DNA from: Bacteroidia bacterium
GTDB taxonomy: Bacteria > Bacteroidota > Bacteroidia > Flavobacteriales_D > Crocinitomicaceae
Direction: 5' to 3'
Assembly (NCBI GenBank): GCA_030427935.1
Contig: JAUICI010000001.1
Span: 62,001-126,000, forward strand
DNA length: 64,000 nucleotides
A program made the position numbers and the translations under genes. Below, piece after piece: positions 1-8,070 of the stretch. The notes below the pieces were generated by a model. It was not told where the DNA came from, ran no database searches, and saw nothing but the letters and a program-made list of their open reading frames with translations. Every line of letters starts with the position of its first letter. The first letter of the stretch is position 1.

Positions 1-1272
1 AGTCGTCACTGCAGGGAAAGTATTCCAAACATAAGAATAGGGTGTTGTTCCTCCACCCACAACAGTTGTTATGGAACCATCAGTTAAACCAAAATCCGTT
101 GGGTCTGTGGGTGTAGTAGCAAGTGTTAAGGATGTTGGCTCCGTTAAAATCACTGCTGGAGGTGTCAATGAACATCCATTCGCATCTCGAACAACAACAT
201 CATATGTGCCATCACATAGTGAGTCTAGCAAACTTCCTGACTGGAAAGTCGCTCCATTATCGTCACTATATTCATAAGGTGAAGTACCTCCTGACATGGT
301 AACCAATATAGATCCATCACATTCACCATTACAGCTAATGGTGTCTTGAATTAAAGTGGAAACCAAAATGATGGATGGTTGATCAATCACGTAATTTTGA
401 GTAAAAAAACAATTGGTGTCTCCAGCATCGGAAACTCTGACCCAGTAATTTCCAGGAGCAAGCGATCCATTTGTACTGGTAACGACATTTTCATCTATTG
501 TGGCATCACTCCAGGCGAAATCAAAATTTCCGGAAGACCCGCTAACGTCAATTTGAATACTACCGTTTCCTTGACCAAAACAGGTAACATCTGTGACCAC
601 TTCAGCATCTATTGTAAAGTCCGTTGATAAATCTCCAACTGTAATTACGTCTATTGTATCATAACACCCTTTGAAATCTCGAATGATCAGGTCGTCATAA
701 GTACCAGGAGATAAGCCTGAAAAAGTTGCATTTGATTGCCAACTTGCAGAGCTATCGATAGAAAAGGTATATGGCGCAGATCCAAAACCGGCTCCATTTA
801 AAGTGATCGAACCATTATGTTGCGTAAAACAAGTGACATCAGATGGAGTTGCATTTCCTCCTTCATACAATCCTTGAAAATTCATTTCAAAACCTGCTTC
901 ATTAACACCCGCATCAGAATTAAAAATAATGATGATGGTGTCATTTGGAATCACTAAAGGTGGAGGAGAGGCTGTAGCATAATGTCCAATTAAACTTGGA
1001 ATTCCTACAATTCCACTATAAAAAGAGACTGTGTCATAATTATCAACTTCCATATCCCAAAAAGGGAAAGTAATGTGAACTTCAGTAACATAATCTGGAA
1101 AGATTAGCATCATCGTGTCTGTGGTGTTGTCGGAGTAATTTCCAGAAGGTCCTCCTTCGTCAAAAAGAATCTCACTACAACTGACTTGAAATATTCCTTG
1201 TTGGTGGTTGAGTTGTGAGTACGAGAATGTCGCAAATGACAAAATCGTGAAAGCGAATATAAGTAGTCTCAT
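1..1272 (-). CDS. Secreted CUB + SprB-repeat surface protein (partial, C-terminus beyond left edge)
   Basis: Open for 424 codons from an ATG at 1272 to the window edge, so the C-terminus is missing. Residues 1-20 form a signal peptide ending in a Tyr-Ser-Gln cleavage region. Residues ~33-140 read like a CUB domain: a Cys, then FDEGGPSGNYSDN, a hydrophobic strand ending VHITFPFWDME, D-x-V-SFYSG, and IIIIFNSDAG followed by GFEM. From ~150 on there are SprB-type repeats with the signature Cys-x-G-x-x-x-GSI ... SGNFDFAW or GGTSPYEYS. Known: SprB-repeat proteins are T9SS-exported surface adhesins. It follows the lipoprotein gene on the same strand by 65 bp and may be the last member of the phosphatase/STAND cluster. 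A sorting domain is expected past the edge but cannot be seen. Confidence 0.85.
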   Translation of the reverse strand, partial: MRLLIFAFTILSFATFSYSQLNHQQGIFQVSCSEILFDEGGPSGNYSDNTTDTMMLIFPDYVTEVHITFPFWDMEVDNYDTVSFYSGIVGIPSLIGHYATASPPPLVIPNDTIIIIFNSDAGVNEAGFEMNFQGLYEGGNATPSDVTCFTQHNGSITLNGAGFGSAPYTFSIDSSASWQSNATFSGLSPGTYDDLIIRDFKGCYDTIDVITVGDLSTDFTIDAEVVTDVTCFGQGNGSIQIDVSGSSGNFDFAWSDATIDENVVTSTNGSLAPGNYWVRVSDAGDTNCFFTQNYVIDQPSIILVSTLIQDTISCNGECDGSILVTMSGGTSPYEYSDDNGATFQSGSLLDSLCDGTYDVVVRDANGCSLTPPAVILTEPTSLTLATTPTDPTDFGLTDGSITTVVGGGTTPYSYVWNTFPAVTT

Positions 1273-1287
1273 TACTAGTAATTTATA

Positions 1288-1306
1288 ACGTCACTAATAG
1301 TGACGT
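1288..1306. promoter_or_regulatory. Perfect inverted repeat upstream of the CUB/SprB gene
   Basis: ACGTCACT-aat-AGTGACGT is an exact 8-bp inverted repeat with a 3-bp spacer, 16 bp before the ATG at 1272. No clear TAnnTTTG box was found next to it and no strong T-tract follows, so an operator or mRNA hairpin is more likely than a terminator. Function is inferred. Confidence 0.4.
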
Positions 1307-1337
1307 AAATAATCTAACAAAGTTGGTTAATTTAAGC

Positions 1338-2549
1338 TTAGAGTTCAACATTTTCGTTGACTTTTATCAAAACAGCCTTTTGGTTGTTCTTCCAGAGTGA
1401 GGCTCCAGTTATCAGGAAACCTCCATTTGAAGCGGGAATAAGGTTTCTTCCATAAGCCCCTTCCTCGTATCCAAGTTCGAAATTCAATTCATCCAAATAA
1501 TCGGAACCATTGATCTTAAAAACACACATTTTATCAATTCCATCAGGAGTTGTTGTAAAACCACTTGCGCAAATAGACCCATCTGTTTGCTGTTGAACAT
1601 CATAAAATTCTTCAGCTCCGTTGGAGTTATAGGTTCTTACATTTAAGGTATCTCGAATATTTGTGATGTTTAGGTTGAATACCATCCCTTGTTTTGCCCC
1701 GCCAATTGTTTCATATGACCCGGCAATCATCAAGTTTCCATTATTGTCTAAACTGATCGAATGCGCCGTTTGATTTTGATTATCACCATGAGTCAAAGCA
1801 TCATCTTCAAGTAGCTGATTACTTAAAACTAACATATAGATCAACTTATTTTGATGGTTCGGGTAATAGGCTCCATCGAAACTCTCTGTAGTACCAACAA
1901 TTAAATATTGACTTCCTTGAAAAGGGATTAAGTCAGACCCAATATCGCGATCAAAACCACCAAATTGGTTAGCAGCAACACTATCGCCTAATTCATCAAT
2001 TTTTACTACCAAAACGTCGAATTCTCCAGCTGGATTTGTATTCCCCGCATTTGCAAGTGTCGTACTTCCAACTAAAACATATCCGCCATCATTTGCAGAT
2101 ACAATTTGAGTGGCTTCTTGATTCTCAAGACCCCCAAAAGTATTTTCCCATATTAAAGCACCATCAAAAGAAAATTTCGCTACTAAAATATCGGATGAAC
2201 CTGTGGTATCGGTATATTTTCCGCAAACGACAATACTTCCATCATTTCCAAGTGTGATTCCATTGAATTCGTAATCACCAAAATTTGGGGTTAAGTAATA
2301 ATCCCATTGCGTATTGCCGTATTCATTTGTTCGAAAAATCATTCCAGAGGTTTGAGTCTCAATTTGATTCGAATAACCTGCAACAAAATAGTCGGTATTG
2401 ATTTCTATGACATCATTTGCAGAATTGTGGTATTGTGAACCATAGAACTTAACAAATGAGTCTTTCTGGGCTTGATCAAAATCTACTTTTTGACAAGAAA
2501 AAAGAACCAGAATTCCCAATACTGATATGTAGAAAGTCTTATTTTTCAT
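1338..2549 (-). CDS. Propeller-like repeat lipoprotein
   Basis: A 403-residue protein with a lipoprotein signal: the hydrophobic stretch LGILVLF is followed by lipobox LFSC with Cys19. The mature part carries repeated ~50-residue units of the form 'GGYVLVGST ... VVKIDELGDSV', with variants GSIVVCGKYTD, GNLMIAGSYET, GSICASGFTTT and GGFLITGAS. This suggests a beta-propeller-like fold, as in many Bacteroidota lipoproteins. Its start overlaps the end of the upstream barrel gene by 11 bp, which implies translational coupling. No catalytic motif is visible. A role as a surface or periplasmic scaffold of the cluster is inference. Confidence 0.75.
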   Translation of the reverse strand: MKNKTFYISVLGILVLFSCQKVDFDQAQKDSFVKFYGSQYHNSANDVIEINTDYFVAGYSNQIETQTSGMIFRTNEYGNTQWDYYLTPNFGDYEFNGITLGNDGSIVVCGKYTDTTGSSDILVAKFSFDGALIWENTFGGLENQEATQIVSANDGGYVLVGSTTLANAGNTNPAGEFDVLVVKIDELGDSVAANQFGGFDRDIGSDLIPFQGSQYLIVGTTESFDGAYYPNHQNKLIYMLVLSNQLLEDDALTHGDNQNQTAHSISLDNNGNLMIAGSYETIGGAKQGMVFNLNITNIRDTLNVRTYNSNGAEEFYDVQQQTDGSICASGFTTTPDGIDKMCVFKINGSDYLDELNFELGYEEGAYGRNLIPASNGGFLITGASLWKNNQKAVLIKVNENVEL

Positions 2550-3720
2550 CTTTTATTTTCCTATTTCCCTCCACTTTTGAATCCTTGTCTGCATTGGATT
2601 TTTTCTCTCGAAACTGTTTCTTTTTCTTCGGGATGTAGAAATTGAAATTATACCCAATTTTTAAGTAGAAATTATTCAAACCGAAATCATTTGTTACATA
2701 GTTGTACCTAAACAATAATTCATTGGTTCTTTCATTACTCAAATTAAAACGTTCATCTGGATTCGAAATGCTGTAAAGATTGTAATCATAGCCAAACTCC
2801 ATTAAGATATTTCCCTTAGGAATTTTAATTTTCAATCCAATCATGGCAGTTGCCCAAGAATTCCATCTATTCCTAAGGTGTGCGGCATTTACAATTGCTC
2901 CTTTATCTGTAAACTGAGATCCATCCACAATCGATCTTGAAATGTCCAGATTTGAAGAAAATAAGAATCCGCCTCGAATTCCAACTCCAATGTATGGAAC
3001 AACTTTAGCCTTCACTGATTTACGGATCATGAATTTGTAACCCAATGAAAGGTTCAAAGAGTTGACGGACTCGGTATAATTGTATTCCGATCTCGGTGTT
3101 CCACCATCCGGAGGGGTACCATCAGCATATTCAAAAAGGGTCGATGTTTCTTCAAATTTGTAACCTGAATATCCCAAATCCAAGAAAATTTCACCATCCC
3201 GATGAGGATGATAAGCCCCGAATAATTCTGCTGAAAACCCTGGTTTAACTTTGTAGGATGTACTCAAACTCTGATCTTCTGTATTGTGCACCCCATACTC
3301 ATTGAAAACGGTTAATTGACTTAATCCAATTCCACCTTTTATTCCAAATGCAAAAATTGGGTAATTTCTATAAGATTCATGTAGGTCAATAAATTCTCTT
3401 CGATCTGTTTGTTCCGAAATTTCATATTCCGGATTGAATTTCAAAAACTTTACCATATAGGAGTTGGCACTGTCCTTGAAGCCTTGAAAAATATAGGAAT
3501 CGATCAGTAACTTGTAGGCTTTTGTACGATTCTCTTTTTTCAGACCATTATTGTCCAAACAATCGCGAACCAATGAAGAAATAATTTCCACATTTCCACC
3601 TTCATAGGCCACCTCTGCTTTGTCAAGATTCACGAGGCAGGGATCAGTTTCCGCCTCGATAATCTGACCAAAAGAATGCCATGTAAGCAAAATGAATACT
3701 ATGGATAGAATTTTATTCAT
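2539..3720 (-). CDS. Outer-membrane beta-barrel protein with N-terminal helical region
   Basis: 393 residues. Residues 1-19 are a signal peptide ending in SFGQ. Residues ~25-115 are charged and helical, resembling a TPR-like segment (LDKAEVAYEGGNVEIISSLV, KAYKLLIDSYIFQGFKDSAN). From ~120 to 365 there are alternating amphipathic strands (FAFGIKGGIGLSQLTVF, EIFLDLGYSGYKFEE, KVVPYIGVGIRGGFLFSS, NFYLKIGYNFNFYIP) typical of the PF13568-type barrels of Bacteroidota. The C-terminal 28 residues are strongly basic/charged, which is odd for a barrel that should end in a strand. It overlaps the STAND gene by 8 bp upstream and the lipoprotein gene by 11 bp downstream, so a single mRNA is likely. The ligand is unknown. 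Confidence 0.8.
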   Translation of the reverse strand: MNKILSIVFILLTWHSFGQIIEAETDPCLVNLDKAEVAYEGGNVEIISSLVRDCLDNNGLKKENRTKAYKLLIDSYIFQGFKDSANSYMVKFLKFNPEYEISEQTDRREFIDLHESYRNYPIFAFGIKGGIGLSQLTVFNEYGVHNTEDQSLSTSYKVKPGFSAELFGAYHPHRDGEIFLDLGYSGYKFEETSTLFEYADGTPPDGGTPRSEYNYTESVNSLNLSLGYKFMIRKSVKAKVVPYIGVGIRGGFLFSSNLDISRSIVDGSQFTDKGAIVNAAHLRNRWNSWATAMIGLKIKIPKGNILMEFGYDYNLYSISNPDERFNLSNERTNELLFRYNYVTNDFGLNNFYLKIGYNFNFYIPKKKKQFREKKSNADKDSKVEGNRKIKDEK

Positions 3721-6700
3721 TTAAATTTTCACAAGTTTTACGGTATGGAATATCCGATGCAACAAATCGTTTCCATTCCTTTTCTGTCATGTTTCTTTTA
3801 ATCATCGTGCATAAATCCTTTGCCAAAGTTTTAGTCCTAGTTGGATATCTGGCAATTTTACCTGATGCAGATCCGCAATACAATTCCTCTCCATCAGGAG
3901 AAAAAGCGAGTGACCAAACCCAGTCATCTAAGTCTCTAAGTACAATTGGTTCAAGGTCTTGCTCCAGTTTTTGCATTTTAAAACTAAACAATCTTACGGA
4001 ACCATCGAAACTCGCAGTTGCTAAAAACTCATCGTTTGGACTTAATTCCAGATCAGACACCCTTGCGGTATGACCAATCAAGTCAATGGTCTTTTCACCC
4101 GTCTTGGCGTTGTAAATGGAGATATGTCCTTCCATGTCTCCACAAACGAGATATTTACCATCCGAGTTGAAAATAATTTTTGTAATTCCTACTCCACCGG
4201 TATAACCAACACTGTTTTGTCTAAATTGATTTCCAATATCTACACTCATGATTTCACCCACATTTGAACCTCCAATAACCATATTGGTAGCTGGGGAATA
4301 ATCGATGGTTTTCAATTCTGAAAGAAGTTCCAAAGACTTGATGTGTTCACCCGTTTTGAAGTTCCACATTTCCAAAGACGAGTTGGCGTGTGATACAAAC
4401 AGAGCATCATTGTAAGCAACCATATCCCAGATACGACTATCGTTTTTTCGAATACTTTTGGATTCCCCATCTGGTCCGATGACAACAATTTTTCCGTTAT
4501 TTCCTGATGCGATGATATGTCCATTCAAATGGAGAATTTCTGTAGGTGTAATCAAGGTATTTTCAGTTCCATCAGTAAAAACAAACTTGTTACTACTCAT
4601 CACATTCATGTCCCCATCCCATTTTTTCATGGTTCGGTCAGACCCTAAAGTAATCAGCTGCTGAGTCGCTGGGTCCATCATAATATCTCGAATTCCCCCA
4701 CGGTGACCTTGTGTGTGGTTATATCCTTTTTTATTGATTGCAACTAGAGTTGAGTATAATCCAGCATAGACATCTCCATGATGTTCCTCACCTTCATACT
4801 CCTCCACATACTGATAGGCCTGGAAAGCAAGTAATCCTTTTTGGTCGATGTCTTTATTCGGCTGCTGCGCTTTTACGGCCATGGACTGTGCAATCGAAAG
4901 CATTCTTAATCGATCTGCTCTGTCAGCTGCTTTATCTGCATTTTCTTTCTGTAGTAGTGCTTCATTCGCACTCTTTTTTGCCTTATCCGCATTTTCATTG
5001 GCTTTACGCTCATTTTCAAAGGCAAGAGTCAGGTTGGATTTTGCAATACCTGCTTGCTTCTCTGCTCTTAGTCTTTGTTTTTCGGCCTCTTTTAAGTTAT
5101 CAAGTGCCTTTTGTCTTTCATTTTCAGCTAGTGCCGCATTTCTGTTGGCTTCCTTCTTGGCTTCTTCGGCCTGACCTAAAGCAATTCGGGCTTTTTCCGC
5201 TTCCAATCGAGCTTGTTCCTCACTTTCTTTTGCTGAAGCTCTTTGCTTATCCGCTTCCACTTTAAGGGTGAATGACCAAATCATCATACCCATTGCAAAA
5301 AGTGCTGCTAGACCGACAACCAAAGCAAATAACCGAGTTCTTCTCAGTGTCTTTTTCTGAAGTCGAACCTTATTCTTCTCCTCTTCCAAATATTCTTCCT
5401 CAGAGGAATCCAGATAAACAATAGCTCTTTCAAAAGCTGGATCATTACGAACGGCCCAAGCTTTTGTCGGGTGGTTTTTATCTCTCCAGTTGATTGCCAG
5501 CTGCAAATCTGGTGGTTTCAACAAACCGGTTTCTCCTTTCTGATACATCAAAGAGGACTCACAAAGTCTCAGGTAAAGTTCAACCGAATGGGTTTCTTCT
5601 TCTACCCAAAGAATCAGTTTATCCCAAATCCTCATTAAGGACTCATGGGAAATATCGAGGATGGTTTCTTTATTTTTATTTTCATCGGAATAGTTCAGGA
5701 ATGTTCTACCATTACTCTGAAATATTCTTGTGATTTGATCGATCTTTTTAATATCACACCCAAGAATTTCTTTGATTTCTCCCAATGAGGACGGCCTACG
5801 AATTCCCCTGTTGTCATCTCCTTTTTCCGTCAAGGATTTGAACATCTTTTCACAAAGGATTCGATCATCATTGTCCAATTCATCAAATGCTTCATTCGCG
5901 TGAATAGACAAAGCAAACTCCATGGTTCCAATGGCTTCATAGTGAGCCACATCAATCGGTTCTTTTGTCGAATGGTGTCTTTCCCAGTTGTCCCAAGAAC
6001 GCATTAAGGAGTGCTGCAAAATAGGTAATTGGTCATTCTTATCACCAACTTCATTTAGTAATCGGTGCAATAATCTCTTGGAAATATTCCCGCCTGCCAC
6101 GGCAATTGGACCTTGAATCGCCTGAGCCAAATCATCTCGAGTCATCTGTGGAATTAGATAATGCGAGTTATTGATCAGACTTGTCAATTCTTGGTATTGC
6201 GAACAATCTCCGATAAAATCGGAACGCATGGTCATCACGAAATACAAAGGAAAATCTTCTTGTTTGACCGCATTTAAAATCAGCTTGATATAAGCTAAGG
6301 TTTCATTGGCGTTGTATTCACTTGTTTTATTGAATCTAAACAACTCCTCGAATTGATCAAGCAGAATTAAGATGTTCTTGGTTCGCCCAAATATTTTATA
6401 AACTTCACTAATTCCATTACTCGATCTTTTGAGGATGGAGTAAATTAATTTCGCTGTTCTGTTGTTTTGTTCTTCTGGCGCATAAACCGAGGCCATGTTA
6501 AGAGCCAAATTCCAAACAGGGTTGTTACCGGGTCTGGTTTTCACGATTTCCCAATCGGTTCCGGCCTTTGCAATGAAACCACCATGCAGAATTGGAATGA
6601 TTCCACAAAACATTAATGATGACTTACCAGAACCAGAAGCTCCAAGCACGGCCACAAACTTATTGTTCGCCAGTTTGGCCAATACCTCCTCACTTTGTCC

Positions 6701-6817
6701 CTCTCTTCCAAAGAACAAATGACTCTCATCCGTTGTAAACGGACGCAGCCCTGGGAATGGATTAATGATCCTTTTATCCCTAGAATTGGTTTTGATATTT
6801 TGTTTAGTCTCGGGCAT
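3713..6817 (-). CDS. nSTAND1 NTPase with transmembrane segment, coiled coil and WD40 repeats
   Basis: 1034 residues. The N-terminus has the nSTAND1 hallmark NPFPGLRPFTTDESHLFFGR (19-38), Walker A GASGSGKSS (59-67), Walker B ILILLDQFEELF (149-160) and a late ISHESLMRIWDKL motif (~389-401). One transmembrane helix lies at ~495-517, followed by a long Ala/Glu/Lys-rich coiled coil (~520-645). WD40-like repeats at ~700-1005 carry HRGGIRDI, SDRTMKKWD, HTARVSDLELSPNDEFLATASFDGSVRLFS and DWVWSLAFSPDGEELYCGS. Known: STAND NTPases are signal-gated oligomerising switches used in signalling and defence. It overlaps the TIR-like gene by 14 bp. Membrane anchoring between the NTPase and the WD40 sensor is notable, because it would place the two on opposite faces unless the helix re-enters. 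Confidence 0.9.
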   Translation of the reverse strand: MPETKQNIKTNSRDKRIINPFPGLRPFTTDESHLFFGREGQSEEVLAKLANNKFVAVLGASGSGKSSLMFCGIIPILHGGFIAKAGTDWEIVKTRPGNNPVWNLALNMASVYAPEEQNNRTAKLIYSILKRSSNGISEVYKIFGRTKNILILLDQFEELFRFNKTSEYNANETLAYIKLILNAVKQEDFPLYFVMTMRSDFIGDCSQYQELTSLINNSHYLIPQMTRDDLAQAIQGPIAVAGGNISKRLLHRLLNEVGDKNDQLPILQHSLMRSWDNWERHHSTKEPIDVAHYEAIGTMEFALSIHANEAFDELDNDDRILCEKMFKSLTEKGDDNRGIRRPSSLGEIKEILGCDIKKIDQITRIFQSNGRTFLNYSDENKNKETILDISHESLMRIWDKLILWVEEETHSVELYLRLCESSLMYQKGETGLLKPPDLQLAINWRDKNHPTKAWAVRNDPAFERAIVYLDSSEEEYLEEEKNKVRLQKKTLRRTRLFALVVGLAALFAMGMMIWSFTLKVEADKQRASAKESEEQARLEAEKARIALGQAEEAKKEANRNAALAENERQKALDNLKEAEKQRLRAEKQAGIAKSNLTLAFENERKANENADKAKKSANEALLQKENADKAADRADRLRMLSIAQSMAVKAQQPNKDIDQKGLLAFQAYQYVEEYEGEEHHGDVYAGLYSTLVAINKKGYNHTQGHRGGIRDIMMDPATQQLITLGSDRTMKKWDGDMNVMSSNKFVFTDGTENTLITPTEILHLNGHIIASGNNGKIVVIGPDGESKSIRKNDSRIWDMVAYNDALFVSHANSSLEMWNFKTGEHIKSLELLSELKTIDYSPATNMVIGGSNVGEIMSVDIGNQFRQNSVGYTGGVGITKIIFNSDGKYLVCGDMEGHISIYNAKTGEKTIDLIGHTARVSDLELSPNDEFLATASFDGSVRLFSFKMQKLEQDLEPIVLRDLDDWVWSLAFSPDGEELYCGSASGKIARYPTRTKTLAKDLCTMIKRNMTEKEWKRFVASDIPYRKTCENLNE

Positions 6818-8057
6818 CTTTTACCGCCTTCAAAAAGGCTTTTACATTCTCTGCACTTGGATTGCTTGGGTCATCTTCTATTTCCATGAACTGAATCAAT
6901 TCAAGTTGAGAAAAGTATTGTAGTTTATTTTTGGTTATTACGCCTACTAAATCAAATGGTCTTTGTTTACCTAGTCCATATGATTTCAAAATATCGTCTA
7001 ACATGGACGACATCCAATGATTATTCTCTTCTGTATTAATGATTAAAACAGAACTTGCCATAAGCAAATTCTTTTTATGCTGATGTAAGAAATCCAATGA
7101 GTCGTCGAAACTATCAATGGCGACCAAATCAATACTTACATCTTCCAATTTTTTTCGAATGGCTTTGGTTTCAGTTTTGAAGTTTATTCCATTTATAATG
7201 TAGATGAGGTTTCCATGCATGTCAACCACATCATCTTTTCGATCCTTGCGATCTATTTTCTGAAATAGCTCCGATTTGAATTTTTCAATACCGCATTCAA
7301 TAATTTCGGCCCCTATCAAATTATCTGGCTTCCGTTTTACCTTTTCAATTTTGATTTGTTGCCCTTTGGGTGGGTTTATATTGGATGGGATATAAATATA
7401 TCTCTGAAAATCTTTGTTTTTTGAGCTGTAAGAAGAAGCAAGCTCATTTTGATAAAAGACTAAATCTTTCTCTCCATCTTCCAATGGTGTCTCCTTTTCA
7501 CCAATAATGTGAATCGAAAAATCAGCTTTCCCTAAAAACGAATCGACTTCTTTTTTCACTTCTGTGCCAATCGAATGATCGGGTAATATTTCAAAACCTT
7601 TCTGTTCAAGTTCTCGAACAATAGATCTTCTATTTTCCATTTGGTCAAGCGACGTTTCGGCTACATAAACCACTTTTCCGTTTTTCTTCCCGTGATCATC
7701 TTCAAGCTGAAAAAGAACATCCGTAATGGTGTTCCAATAGTGCTTGTCGAATAACTCATCGTCTGTCAGCTTTTTCTTTGAAGAAAGATCGTAATAGAAT
7801 CGATTTCTAATGGGTTCTTGATTCGGCTCAAAATTGACATAAAAATTTTTCGAATCCGGTTGAATTTTTTCCGTTTTCTTCCCTTCGGGAATAATAAAAA
7901 TCTTGATATCTGAATCAGATTCTTGCTCTGAAACAGCCACTTGATCTGCGCTGAATTTAAGACCCATCGAATACTTAAGATCCTCCGCAAAGTCTTTATT
8001 TACAGCATTCCCACTTCCTGAACCAGGAATAGTTGATATGAATATCTTCTTTATCAA
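6804..8057 (-). CDS. TIR/DUF4062-like protein of a STAND cluster
   Basis: 417 residues, TTG start. No signal peptide, so cytoplasmic. The best-recognised part is ~127-190: KVVYVAETS, RRSIVRELEQKGFEILPD and FLGKADFSIHIIGE. This is the pattern of the TIR-like/DUF4062 domains often found with nSTAND NTPases. Residues 1-120 (KKIFISTIPG, DIKIFIIPEG) and ~282-395 (GNLIYIINGI, ASSVLIINTEENNHW, FDLVGVIT) look like two further alpha/beta Rossmann-like units, so the protein may be three tandem TIR-like modules. I cannot assign an NADase catalytic Glu with confidence. It lies 13 bp after the phosphatase gene and overlaps the STAND gene by 14 bp. Acting as adaptor or effector for the STAND protein is inference. 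Confidence 0.65.
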   Translation of the reverse strand: MIKKIFISTIPGSGSGNAVNKDFAEDLKYSMGLKFSADQVAVSEQESDSDIKIFIIPEGKKTEKIQPDSKNFYVNFEPNQEPIRNRFYYDLSSKKKLTDDELFDKHYWNTITDVLFQLEDDHGKKNGKVVYVAETSLDQMENRRSIVRELEQKGFEILPDHSIGTEVKKEVDSFLGKADFSIHIIGEKETPLEDGEKDLVFYQNELASSYSSKNKDFQRYIYIPSNINPPKGQQIKIEKVKRKPDNLIGAEIIECGIEKFKSELFQKIDRKDRKDDVVDMHGNLIYIINGINFKTETKAIRKKLEDVSIDLVAIDSFDDSLDFLHQHKKNLLMASSVLIINTEENNHWMSSMLDDILKSYGLGKQRPFDLVGVITKNKLQYFSQLELIQFMEIEDDPSNPSAENVKAFLKAVKDARD

Positions 8058-8070
8058 ATATTTAGAACCA

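Noticed and set aside
71-627. Two plus-strand open frames of 68 and 82 codons
   Set aside because: They lie antisense to the clear CUB/SprB-repeat gene on the minus strand and have no protein-like features.
4738-5265. Plus-strand open frame of 175 codons
   Set aside because: Antisense to the coiled-coil part of the STAND gene. The Ala/Glu/Lys-rich codons on the other strand give long artificial frames rich in Leu, His, Phe and Pro.
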